Shown piece after piece: positions 7,969 through 16,803 of a stretch of 64,000 bases of DNA. The translations under genes were made by a program, and so were the position numbers. Positions within the stretch are counted from its first letter, which is position 1, and every line of letters begins with the position of its first letter. Source of the stretch: Thermomicrobiales bacterium (lineage in GTDB: Bacteria; Chloroflexota; Chloroflexia; Thermomicrobiales; UBA6265); contig JAHBVL010000003.1 in NCBI GenBank assembly GCA_019637585.1, positions 277,827 to 341,826 of the forward strand. Direction: 5' to 3'. The notes beneath the pieces are model-generated. The model was not told the DNA's origin. It searched no databases and saw only the letters and a program-made list of their open reading frames with translations.

Positions 7969-9250
7969 TCTTATACCTCTTCTTCCCCACCCGGAAGAGC
8001 TGCGGCGCATTCGAAGGGATGAACGCGGCATCGACCTCTTCGATCCGTTCTCCATTGATCGACAGTCCGCCTTGCGAAGCGAGGCGGCGCGCCTCTCCTC
8101 GTGACGCGACGAGCCCAGCCTCGATGAACGCTTCGGCGATGGTGATGCCATTCGCCAGCAGGTCGCCCGGAATGACCGCCGATGGGACGTTCGGGTCGGC
8201 GAGCATCGCCTCGAGCGAGTCGCTGCCAAAAAGCGCCTGAGCGGACGCATCCGCCTCCTGGGCCGCCTGTGCGCCATGCGCCAGCGCCGTCACCTCGCGG
8301 GCGAGCACTCGCTTCGCGTCTCGCAATGCGTCGCCACTCACCGAGGTCAGCCGCGCGATCTCCTCATTGGACACAAAGGTGAAGAGCTTTAGCAGCCGCT
8401 CGACATCCGCATCATCGACGTTGATCCAGTACTGGTAGTAGTCGAACGCCGAGGTCATGCTCCCTTCGAGCCATACCGAGTTGCCCGCCGACTTGCCCAG
8501 CTTCTCGCCGCTCGCCGCGGTGATCAGCGGACTGACCAGCGCGAACGCCTGCACTCCTTCGACCCGCCGGATCAGATCGACGCCGGCCACGATGTTGCCC
8601 CACTGGTCCGAACCACCCATCTGCAGGCGGCATCCTGTGGTGCGGTAGAGATGGAGGAAGTCGTAGGCCTGGACGATCCGGTAGTTGAACTCCACAAAGT
8701 TCAAACCAGCGCCGGTATCGACGCGGACCTTATAGGTTTCGGCGGCCAGCATCTCGTTGACCGAGAAGTGGCGCCCGATGTCCCGCAGGAATTCGATGTA
8801 GTTGAGCTCCAGCAGCCAGTCAGCGTTGTTCATCAGCAGAGCCGGCGGGTTGCTTCCGAACCGGTTGCCCTTGAAATCGAGAAAACGGTCGAACTGCGGC
8901 AAGATCGACCGCAGGTTTTGCCGAATCTGCTCTTCGCTGAGGACATCCCGCACCGATGTGCGGCCACTCGGATCGCCCACCAGCGCGGTTCCGCCCCCTC
9001 CCAGGGCCACCGGTTGATGCCCGAATCGCTGCAACACCGCCAGCAGCATGATGCCGAGCTGGTTGCCGATGTGCAGGGAGCGCGCGGTGGGGTCGAACCC
9101 GATGTACGCCGTCACGATCCCATCGTCGAATGCTTTTCTCAGATTGGGTTCGTCCGAGATGTCCTGAACGTAGCCACGGCTCTTCAGGTAGTCGACAACG
9201 TGAACCCCGGATTCCCTTGCCTCGATCGCGGAATCGGCACCTGTATTCAT
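7952..9250 (-). CDS. tyrS: Tyrosyl-tRNA synthetase
   Basis: A 432-residue class I aminoacyl-tRNA synthetase that charges tRNA-Tyr. The HIGH-type motif is SLHIGNQ near residue 60 and the KMSKS-type motif is EKLGKSAGN near 245. GGSDQWGNIVAG and a C-terminal S4 RNA-binding domain (LASQGGLSINGERIEE) are also present. Length and order match the bacterial enzyme. It starts directly after the stop of the LCP gene upstream (stop at 9251-9253), so the two form an operon. The C-terminal VHSE and the stop codon are written by the adjoining heptad array. Confidence 0.95.
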   Translation of the reverse strand: MNTGADSAIEARESGVHVVDYLKSRGYVQDISDEPNLRKAFDDGIVTAYIGFDPTARSLHIGNQLGIMLLAVLQRFGHQPVALGGGGTALVGDPSGRTSVRDVLSEEQIRQNLRSILPQFDRFLDFKGNRFGSNPPALLMNNADWLLELNYIEFLRDIGRHFSVNEMLAAETYKVRVDTGAGLNFVEFNYRIVQAYDFLHLYRTTGCRLQMGGSDQWGNIVAGVDLIRRVEGVQAFALVSPLITAASGEKLGKSAGNSVWLEGSMTSAFDYYQYWINVDDADVERLLKLFTFVSNEEIARLTSVSGDALRDAKRVLAREVTALAHGAQAAQEADASAQALFGSDSLEAMLADPNVPSAVIPGDLLANGITIAEAFIEAGLVASRGEARRLASQGGLSINGERIEEVDAAFIPSNAPQLFRVGKKRYKRVHSE

Positions 9251-10177
9251 CTACGCCGTTGCTCCTGCCAGGAAGTTCTGCACAACCGATGGAATTTGCG
9301 ACCAGTCGCCCGAATAGACCCACATGCCCTGAGCCGTGTAATCGGAGTAGACATAGGGCAGCAGATCGATGAACTCGACGCTTGCAGCGGTGAAGTTCGG
9401 CGCTGCCAGCGCCAGCGTCAGCCGTCTGGCCGCGCCGATGTCGTTGCGGATCGAACGCCGGTATTGGTCCACCAGATCGGGCAGCTGCGAAACGTACTCA
9501 TCGCTGGTGGCTTTGTTCAGCAGCGAAACCAGCACCAGCTGCTGGCGCATGATCCTGCCGCCATCTCCGTCCTGATGCCGCGTTCGAACGAACTTCAAGG
9601 CATCGGCGCCATCGAGGTGAATCGATCCGGCCGGATAGAAGATCTCTTCGATGCCATGATCGATGGTCGGGAACTCAGCGTCGTACAGATCGTACGGATT
9701 GTCCACCTCGACGCCGCCGAGCTGATCGACGACAGCGGCAAACGAATCGAACGTGGCCAGCGCGACGGCATCGATGGTGATGCCGAAGTTGGCCAGCACC
9801 GTCTGCTTCATCGTTGTGGCGCCATCGCTGAATTTCCCGGTGCCCGCTTTGATGCCGAAATCGAACGCTCTGGTGATCTTGTCGTAGCCGAAACCGGGGA
9901 TCTCCAGATAGAGATCCCTGGGAACGCTGACAACCCGCAAGCGGCCGGTCGGCACATGCATTCTGGCGATCATGAAGACGTCGGAATTTTCTGGATTGCC
10001 CGGCAGCTGATACTCCACCGGCCGGCTGTCCAATCCGCCAGCGATGACCGTGAAGGTCTCCAGATCGACAGGTTCGACGTCATTCTGCGCCAGTGTGGAC
10101 GCAATCCTGTTCATCGCCCCCAGGGCCGGAAAAACGACCAACCCGGCCGTTCGCAACATTCGCCGTCGGGAAATCAT
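9251..10177 (-). CDS. LytR-CpsA-Psr (LCP) family cell-envelope protein
   Basis: A 308-residue protein with an N-terminal twin-arginine-like or anchor segment (SRRRMLRTAGLVVFPALG) and then an LCP catalytic domain. Family features are a conserved DVFMIARM strand, SVPRDLYLEIPGFGYDKIT with the Arg-Asp pair near 95, and LKFVRTRHQDGDGGRIMRQQ near 205. LCP enzymes transfer undecaprenyl-linked glycopolymers to cell-wall acceptors outside the membrane; the acceptor here is unknown. It is followed without spacing by tyrS on the same strand. Confidence 0.87.
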   Translation of the reverse strand: MISRRRMLRTAGLVVFPALGAMNRIASTLAQNDVEPVDLETFTVIAGGLDSRPVEYQLPGNPENSDVFMIARMHVPTGRLRVVSVPRDLYLEIPGFGYDKITRAFDFGIKAGTGKFSDGATTMKQTVLANFGITIDAVALATFDSFAAVVDQLGGVEVDNPYDLYDAEFPTIDHGIEEIFYPAGSIHLDGADALKFVRTRHQDGDGGRIMRQQLVLVSLLNKATSDEYVSQLPDLVDQYRRSIRNDIGAARRLTLALAAPNFTAASVEFIDLLPYVYSDYTAQGMWVYSGDWSQIPSVVQNFLAGATA

Positions 10178-10303
10178 TCGTGAAGACCTTTGAACGCGTG
10201 AGCCGTGGTCACCGCCGAATCGCTCCGGCAGCTATGCAAGGTAGCATTCCCGCTGATGACCGGCAACTTTCAATGCCGCCCGGCAAACATTTGGAGTGTC
10301 TTT

Positions 10304-10840
10304 GTGCCAAAGCAGAACGAGCAGGAAACGGTCGAGCATCTTCGGTCTCTGATCCGGGACATCCCTGATTTTCCCACTCCCGGCATCCTCTTTCGCGACA
10401 TCACCCCGCTGCTGGCAGACGCCGACGCCTTTGCCGATGCGGTCAGCCTGATGGCCGCGCCCTACGCCGAGATCGACCACGTCGTCTGCATCGAGAGCCG
10501 GGGGTTCATTTTCGGCGCGCCGATCGCCTACCGGCTTGGTGCGGGAATCGTTCCCGTTCGCAAAGCCGGCAAGCTCCCCTTTGAAACGTTCGTCGCCGAC
10601 TATGCGCTGGAATATGGACAGAACACCGTCGAAGTCCACCAGGATGCGATCAAACCAGGCGAACGCGTGATCATCGTCGACGATCTGCTCGCCACCGGCG
10701 GGACTATCGAAGCGGCGATCCGCCTGGTCGAACATTTCGGCGCGACTCTGGCGGGAATCGAAGTGCTGATCGAGCTCGAGGCGCTGGGCGGACGGGCGCG
10801 ACTGGTCGATCACCCGGTGCGCAGCCAGATCGTCTACTGA
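10304..10840 (+). CDS. apt: Adenine phosphoribosyltransferase
   Basis: A 178-residue purine-salvage enzyme that converts adenine and PRPP to AMP. It carries FPTPGILFRDITPLL at the N-terminus, CIESRGFIFGAPIAYRLG, RKAGKLP, and the PRPP-binding motif VIIVDDLLATGGT near 125. The GTG at 10304, preceded by TTGGAGT at 8 nt, gives the usual length; the frame is open back to 10205. Its 3' end overlaps the convergent aminotransferase gene by seven bases. Confidence 0.93.
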   Translation: MPKQNEQETVEHLRSLIRDIPDFPTPGILFRDITPLLADADAFADAVSLMAAPYAEIDHVVCIESRGFIFGAPIAYRLGAGIVPVRKAGKLPFETFVADYALEYGQNTVEVHQDAIKPGERVIIVDDLLATGGTIEAAIRLVEHFGATLAGIEVLIELEALGGRARLVDHPVRSQIVY

Positions 10841-12057
10841 TCGCCCAATCGCCGCAGATAGGCGTCGGTCGCAGCGCCAAGCCGCCGCGCACCCTCGGCG
10901 ATCTTTTCTTCCGGAAGCGACGAGTAACTGAGACGCATCCCCTGTGCGGGACCGTCGTATCCGGGATAGAACCAGGAACCCGGCAGAAAGGCAGCGCCAT
11001 ATGGCGCCGCCGCGCTCAGCAGCTCGTCGGCGGACGCGCCCGCTGGCAGATCGCACCAGACGAAGAAACCGCCGTCGGGGCCGCGCACCGCGACCGAGTC
11101 CGGCATGGCTTCCGAGAGCGCCCGGAAGAGGATGTCCCTCCGGTTCCGATAGAAATCGCGGATCGCCACGACGTGATCGTCGAGAAATCCGGTCGCTGTG
11201 TGATAGACGATCCGCGTTTCGATGCGGTTGGAGTGGATATCCGCACCTTCTTTGGCCATCAGGAGCAGCGGCATCAGATCGGCCGGAGCAATCATCCACC
11301 CGACGCGCAATGCCGGCGCCAGCGTTTTCGAGAACGATCCCAGATAGATCACCCGGTCGGACAGCGAGCGCAACGCCATCGCCGGCGTATCCGGGGTGAA
11401 GTAGATCTCGCCGTACGGATCGTCCTCGATCACCATCACGTCATGGCGTTCGGCCAGCTCCAGCAACCGCGTTCGCCGCTCAAGGGATATCGAGTATCCC
11501 GTCGGGTTCTGGAAGGTCGGGATGGTGTAGATGAACTTGGGCGCGCGGTCGGCGGTTCGCAAAATCTCTTCCAGCGCATCGGTGCACAACCCGTGCTCGT
11601 CGACCGGACAGGTGATGTAGGACGCCTCGTACGCATCGAACACCTGCATCGCGCCGATATAGGTCGGTCCTTCGACGATGATCGCGTCGCCTGGATCGAG
11701 AAAGAGCCGGGCCAGCAGATCGATTCCCTGCTGACTCCCGTTGGTGACAAAAAGGTCGCTCGGTCCAACAGCGACCCCACGCCGCGTCATGCGCTCGGCG
11801 ATGAGCTCGCGGAGTGGACCCCACCCCTCCAGCTCGCCATAGCCGAGCTGTCCGCCGACTTCCACCCACGCCCGCTCCGCCGCCCACTGCAGGCGATCGA
11901 GCGGTTGAATCTCCGAGGCGGGGGCGCCATTCCCGAAGTAGATCGGATCGGGGTGCTGGCCGGTCAGATCCTCAGCGGCCGCCCAGGGATTGTGCTCGAA
12001 TGCACGCGCCCGCCGGGCCAGCCGGTAGTCTCCGGTCGATGTCAAAATCCTGGGCAC
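10834..12057 (-). CDS. PLP-dependent aminotransferase, fold type I (LysN/2-aminoadipate transaminase-like)
   Basis: A 407-residue aminotransferase of the class I/II group. It shows YGELEGWGPLRELIAERM, VTNGSQQGIDLLARLFLDPGD, IPTFQNPTGYSIS, EDDPYGEIYF, and the Schiff-base lysine in YLGSFSKTLAPALRVGW near 240. This layout, which lacks the GntR DNA-binding domain of MocR proteins, resembles LysN of Thermus and related 2-aminoadipate or branched-chain/aromatic aminotransferases. If it acts on 2-aminoadipate it would complement the LysW pathway genes 20 kb away; that link is only inference. The enzyme class is certain. Confidence 0.85.
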   Translation of the reverse strand: MPRILTSTGDYRLARRARAFEHNPWAAAEDLTGQHPDPIYFGNGAPASEIQPLDRLQWAAERAWVEVGGQLGYGELEGWGPLRELIAERMTRRGVAVGPSDLFVTNGSQQGIDLLARLFLDPGDAIIVEGPTYIGAMQVFDAYEASYITCPVDEHGLCTDALEEILRTADRAPKFIYTIPTFQNPTGYSISLERRTRLLELAERHDVMVIEDDPYGEIYFTPDTPAMALRSLSDRVIYLGSFSKTLAPALRVGWMIAPADLMPLLLMAKEGADIHSNRIETRIVYHTATGFLDDHVVAIRDFYRNRRDILFRALSEAMPDSVAVRGPDGGFFVWCDLPAGASADELLSAAAPYGAAFLPGSWFYPGYDGPAQGMRLSYSSLPEEKIAEGARRLGAATDAYLRRLGDQ

Positions 12058-12071
12058 ATCGCTGCTTTCTG

Positions 12072-12812
12072 CTACTGATCGACCAGCTCGATTTCGAGCC
12101 GTTTGTTGATTCGCCCTTTGGACCGGGTGCCAATCACCCGCAGCCCGCCGATCTCACGGGTGTTAGCCACATGCGTGCCGCCATCCGCCTGCAAATCGAG
12201 CCCCACGATCTCCACCGTGCGCACATCGACGATTCCTTCAGGCAGGAGATTGATCTTGGTCCGGATCAGGTCGGGTATCTGAAATGCTTCATCGCGTGGC
12301 AGGATGCGGACCCGGATCTCCCGTCCCGCAGCGATTTCGGCGTTGGCTGCTGCTTCGATGGCGCTGACCCGGTCTGGTGAGAGGTCCTCCAGCTCGAAAT
12401 CCATGCGGGCTTTGTCGATCTCCATATTGCCGCCCGTCACCAGCGCCCCGAAATCCCGGAAGACAACGCCACACAACACATGCAGTGCGGAATGGGTGCG
12501 CATCAGCCGGTAGCGATGGTCCCAATCGATCCGAACCTGCACCTTGTCGCCCACACGCGGCAGCGGGTGCTGGGGTCCGATCACATGAGCGACACCATCC
12601 GCGGTCTTGACCGCCGATACGACCAGCAGCTCCTCACCGGTTCCCGCGATCGTCAGCGTTCCGGTGTCGGACGGTTGCCCTCCACCGCGCGGATAGACAA
12701 CGGTCCGACACAGCACGACACCGCGAGCATCAGCATCGACGGCAAGAACAACCGCCGCACACTCACGGGCATAGGCATCGGTTTGAAAGATCAACTCGGT
12801 CGAATCAGACAT
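12072..12812 (-). CDS. Alanyl-tRNA editing protein (AlaX type)
   Basis: A 246-residue free-standing relative of the AlaRS editing domain, expected to hydrolyse Ser- or Gly-mischarged tRNA-Ala. It has the PRGGGQPSDTG segment of the N-terminal barrel, the zinc-ligand pair in RTHSALHVL near 105, and a third ligand in ADGGTHVANT near 205, followed by SKGRINKRLEI. This is the AlaX-M/L size class. The frame is open to 12896, but the start at 12812 (MSDSTELIF) matches the domain boundary. Confidence 0.87.
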   Translation of the reverse strand: MSDSTELIFQTDAYARECAAVVLAVDADARGVVLCRTVVYPRGGGQPSDTGTLTIAGTGEELLVVSAVKTADGVAHVIGPQHPLPRVGDKVQVRIDWDHRYRLMRTHSALHVLCGVVFRDFGALVTGGNMEIDKARMDFELEDLSPDRVSAIEAAANAEIAAGREIRVRILPRDEAFQIPDLIRTKINLLPEGIVDVRTVEIVGLDLQADGGTHVANTREIGGLRVIGTRSKGRINKRLEIELVDQ

Positions 12813-12938
12813 CGTCGAGCACCGCTCTCGCCCTGAATTGCATGCGCCAGGTGGCGTAGACCCGCCGATAGTAGAAGTGCCTTCCGCCGCCGTCAAACTG
12901 TCCTCTTCCTGTGAGTTTCCTGCGTGTCACAAACGGAC

Positions 12939-12967
12939 TTGTCAGACAGTCAATTCAAGGGTACTAT
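12939..12967 (+). promoter_or_regulatory. Predicted sigma-70-type promoter
   Basis: TTGTCA (12939-12944), a 17-nt spacer and TACTAT (12962-12967) lie in an unusually AT-rich patch. The nearest downstream candidates on this strand are the doubtful small frame at 13039 and the gene at 13503. A second -10-like TATACT is seen at 13438-13443, closer to 13503. This is predicted from sequence only. Confidence 0.5.
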
Positions 12968-13038
12968 TGGTCACAGGTCATATTTATTCCTGACAGATTT
13001 ATCATCGAACGTTCGCCTGATCCGCAGCAGGTGCTCCC

Positions 13039-13341
13039 GTGGAATCGTTCGAATCTGGCGCAACCGCACCGTTTGACATCGAGTCGACCGGCCTCCCGGC
13101 CGAATCGCGCTCCCTCGGTCTCGTTTCCTGCTACGAAGCGCGCCTCGCCTCGACGATGCTGGTCCGGGCGATGGACCGGGAACTCGCCCGGCGTCCATTG
13201 ACCACCAAATGCGGCCGTCTGGCCCGCGCGGAAAACGCATCGCTCTTCAGTCCGGCATCACCCACAGTGACAGCCAGATCCCCTCAAGCCAGCTTCGTCC
13301 AGGTCGTCGCCCGCTCCGCGCTTCAAGCCGAACCCGCGTAG
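13039..13341 (+). CDS. Doubtful small ORF, 100 residues
   Basis: A GTG-started frame preceded by AGGTG at a good distance and about 70 nt downstream of a decent promoter. Its third codon positions are mostly G or C, as in real genes here. The predicted protein has no signal peptide, no membrane segment and no motif I recognise, and its second half is low in conserved-looking features (Ser, Ala and Pro rich). It may equally be a chance frame in a GC-rich spacer. The rest of 12813-13502 holds the promoter candidates and nothing else that I can identify. Confidence 0.3.
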   Translation: MESFESGATAPFDIESTGLPAESRSLGLVSCYEARLASTMLVRAMDRELARRPLTTKCGRLARAENASLFSPASPTVTARSPQASFVQVVARSALQAEPA

Positions 13342-13502
13342 CGACAGCGATTCAACCGCACATCACACAGCCGGAGAGCACCCGTCGATGCAGAACCCGG
13401 CCCTGTGCCGGGCGATTCGGTTCGCCGGGTGCGCTGGTATACTTTGCCGGTAAATGAAGCGCGAAACCGTCCGGTTTCGCTGGCCAGAAACAGGATGCAG
13501 GC

Positions 13503-13796
13503 GTGGCAGAGGCAACGGTAAACAAATCACGGTTGTTCGTGGGTGATGTCGTGCGGGTAACCATGCCCCGTGGCCACAACAAACGCGGCGTCTGGGGCAT
13601 CAGTGTCCTCTACACCACGTCCCAGGAAGCCAAGTTCGACGGCGCTATTGGCACCGTCACCGAAGTTCAGCCCGTTGGTCCGTACACCATCCCCCAGTAT
13701 CTGGTCGATTTCCGTACCCACGACAACTCCCGCGCCGGCATTCCCTGGCAAGCGCAATGGTTCCGGGAGGAATTTCTCACGAAGCAAGACGGATAG
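13503..13796 (+). CDS. Small unknown protein with SH3-barrel-like sequence
   Basis: A 97-residue protein from a GTG at 13503. The sequence FVGDVVRVTMPRGHNKRGVWGISVLYT, then GTVTEVQPVGPYTIPQYLVDF and a Trp-rich end (IPWQAQWFREEFL), looks like a small beta-barrel of the SH3 type. That fold occurs in nitrile-hydratase-beta-like and KOW-like small proteins. I do not recognise the family. It is followed by a strong hairpin at 13837-13866, which supports it as a complete transcription unit. Its stop codon again falls in a short heptad-like run (AGACGGA TAGACGG). Confidence 0.6.
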   Translation: MAEATVNKSRLFVGDVVRVTMPRGHNKRGVWGISVLYTTSQEAKFDGAIGTVTEVQPVGPYTIPQYLVDFRTHDNSRAGIPWQAQWFREEFLTKQDG

Positions 13797-13836
13797 ACGG
13801 GGACGGGGAGCCACTCTTTTCCATCGCTCAGTTGAA

Positions 13837-13866
13837 AACGGGCGGGCTCTCACGAGCCCGCCCGTT
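13837..13866. terminator. Strong bidirectional intrinsic terminator
   Basis: A perfect 13-bp stem, AACGGGCGGGCTC paired with GAGCCCGCCCGTT, with a TCAC loop. It lies between the convergent 13503 gene and metY. On the minus strand it is followed directly by TTTTC; on the plus strand a T-rich stretch (CATTTCTTTCC) follows after a few bases. Confidence 0.8.
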
Positions 13867-13881
13867 GTGCAGCATTTCTTT

Positions 13882-13926
13882 CCGTCTGCCCGTCTCCCCG
13901 TCTCCCCGTCTCCCCGTCTCCCCGTC

Positions 13927-13928
<2 letters not shown>
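13882..13928. repeat. Octad tandem array, CCGTCTCC type
   Basis: About six 8-nt units (CCGTCTGC, then CCGTCTCC repeated, ending CCGTCTCA) run right into the metY stop codon at 13927-13929, which the last unit forms. The reverse complement (GGAGACGG) is the same family as the AGACGG-type octads at 55111-55150. Confidence 0.85.
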
Positions 13929-15279
<1,351 letters not shown>

Positions 15280-16491
15280 CTACCCGTGACCCGCGAATGC
15301 GGTCTCGGGCGCGGGTCTGAATCGCTCGAGAAAGGGCGAAACCGCTTCCCGCATCAGATCCCAATCCTTGAGAAACGCGTCATGCCCATTTGGTGAATCG
15401 AGCTCCGCGTACTCCGCCTCCTTTCCCGCAGCCAACAGATCGCGATGCAGTTCTCGAACGTCAGCAGCCGGATACAGCCAGTCGCTGCGAATCCCCACGA
15501 CAAGCACCGGCGCCTGAATCTCCGCCAGCCATTTCTGCTTGCCGCCATCCCGGTAGAGATCGTAGAGATCCATTGCCCGGGTCAGGTAGAGATGACTGTT
15601 GGCGTCGAATCGGCGGACGAGCGCCGCCCCGTGGTAATGGACATAGCCTTCGACATCAAAGGTACCGCCAAACGACGGATAGAGGCTGGGTCTGGTGGCT
15701 GGCTTGCGGCCGAACCGCTCTCCCATGCTCTCCGGACTGTGAAACTGGGTCATGGCCACCATCCGGGCGATCGCCAGCCCCTCGGCCGGAAAGACGCCTT
15801 CGCTGGCATACTCGCCACCTCGCCAGTCCGGATCGGCCATCACGGCCCGGCGGCCCGCTTCGTTCAGTGCGATCAGCATTGGTCCAAGCGTGGGTGTGGC
15901 CGCCACCGCGACGGTGGCGGTCACCATATCGGCGTGGCGCGTGGCCCATTCCAGTGCCTGGCATCCCCCGATCGACCCGCCCATGGCGATCAAACGCTCG
16001 ATGCCCAGGTGCTCGGCCAGCCGGCGGTGCACCGTCACGATGTCGCCGATCGTGATCAGGGGAAACCGCATCGCGTAGGGACGTCCCGTCAGCGGGTCGA
16101 TCGACGCGGGACCGGTCGTACCCTGGCACCCTCCCAGAATGTTGGCGCAAACCACAAAATGCCGATCGGTATCGACCGGCAGGCCGGGACCGATGATCGG
16201 CGACCACCACCCCCCTTCGCCGGTGGCCAGACTGTCGCCTGTCAGCGCATGCAGAATGAACACGGCATTGTCTCGCGCCGCGTTGAGTTTCCCCCAGGTT
16301 CGATAGGCGACCGTCACCGAGGGAAGCTGCCCGCCCAGCTCCAGTGAGATCGGTCCTGACGCGAACCATTTCAGAACGCCGGGCGCGCCCGGAGATCCGT
16401 CGCCGCCGACGAGCGTCAGGTGCGGCGTACTCGCGCTACCCGAAGGTGGGGCAATCGGAATATAGATAGAGCCGTCAAATCGCTGCTTCAC
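15280..16491 (-). CDS. metX: Homoserine O-acetyltransferase
   Basis: An alpha/beta-hydrolase-fold enzyme that acetylates homoserine as the committed step to methionine. It shows VAYRTWGKLNAARDNAVFILHALTG, the nucleophile elbow GGSIGGCQALEW, the YPSFGGTFDVEGYVHYHG block, and the catalytic Asp and His in RSDWLYP and NGHDAFL. No ATG suits the N-terminus. The first in-frame start codon, TTG at 16536, lies inside the terminator T-run of the riboswitch, so the GTG at 16491 (403 residues) is preferred without a strong ribosome site. metY follows in the same direction. Confidence 0.9.
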   Translation of the reverse strand: MKQRFDGSIYIPIAPPSGSASTPHLTLVGGDGSPGAPGVLKWFASGPISLELGGQLPSVTVAYRTWGKLNAARDNAVFILHALTGDSLATGEGGWWSPIIGPGLPVDTDRHFVVCANILGGCQGTTGPASIDPLTGRPYAMRFPLITIGDIVTVHRRLAEHLGIERLIAMGGSIGGCQALEWATRHADMVTATVAVAATPTLGPMLIALNEAGRRAVMADPDWRGGEYASEGVFPAEGLAIARMVAMTQFHSPESMGERFGRKPATRPSLYPSFGGTFDVEGYVHYHGAALVRRFDANSHLYLTRAMDLYDLYRDGGKQKWLAEIQAPVLVVGIRSDWLYPAADVRELHRDLLAAGKEAEYAELDSPNGHDAFLKDWDLMREAVSPFLERFRPAPETAFAGHG

Positions 16492-16530
16492 AACAACTCG
16501 TTCTCGACGCAGATTCAGTTTCAGGGGGGC

Positions 16531-16559
16531 AAACAAAAACCCCTCATCGAAAAAGGGGC
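16531..16559 (-). terminator. Riboswitch expression-platform terminator
   Basis: Reading the minus strand, CCCC and GGGG arms (16540-16559) enclose a T-rich loop and are followed by TTTTTGTTT (16531-16539). It sits between the SAM-I aptamer and metX, so SAM binding is expected to favour this terminator and cut metX-metY transcription. Confidence 0.8.
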
Positions 16560-16578
16560 TGGCGGCGTCAAAGCCATT

Positions 16579-16680
16579 CCCTTATCTCGCAGATCTCTCT
16601 GCCGGAATTGGCACCTTGCGCATCGTGCGCAGGCTGCCGGGCTTCACAGGGCCGTGTCCCTCCACCTCTCCTGATAAGGC
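16579..16680 (-). ncRNA. SAM-I (S-box) riboswitch
   Basis: The minus strand shows the S-box core in order. CTTATC opens P1, then come AGAGGTGGAGGGAC, GAAGCCCGGCAGCC, AAGGTGCCAATTCC, GCAGAGAGATCTGC as P4, and GAGATAAG closing P1. These are the conserved kink-turn, SAM-contact and pseudoknot segments of the family. A terminator and metX follow. SAM should repress the metX-metY operon. Confidence 0.95.
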
Positions 16681-16704
16681 AGTTCTCTTCAGTTGTTGAT
16701 GCGG

Positions 16705-16734
16705 AATATAGGGAAGAGGCGCGGGCAATGTCAA
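16705..16734 (-). promoter_or_regulatory. Promoter of the SAM-riboswitch metX-metY operon
   Basis: On the minus strand, consensus TTGACA (16729-16734), an 18-nt spacer and TATATT (16705-16710). This places the transcription start near 16698, about 18 nt before the riboswitch P1. Confidence 0.85.
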
Positions 16735-16738
16735 GAGG

Positions 16739-16768
16739 GCGCGGGGCAAAGGGCAAGGGGCAAGGGTA
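16739..16768. repeat. Short heptad array, GGCAAGG type
   Basis: About four 7-nt units (GGCGCGG, GGCAAAG, GGCAAGG, GGCAAGG) lie between the promoter of metX and the 3' end of the ABC-F gene. They have the same unit type as the arrays at 37145 and 38121. Confidence 0.7.
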
Positions 16769-16803
16769 CGCCGCGCCACCCCTGCTGCGCGTAGCGTCGC
16801 CAT

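Noticed and set aside
16491-16536. TTG start of metX at 16536
   Set aside because: It lies in the T-run of the riboswitch terminator, where no ribosome site is possible in the full-length transcript; the GTG at 16491 is more likely.
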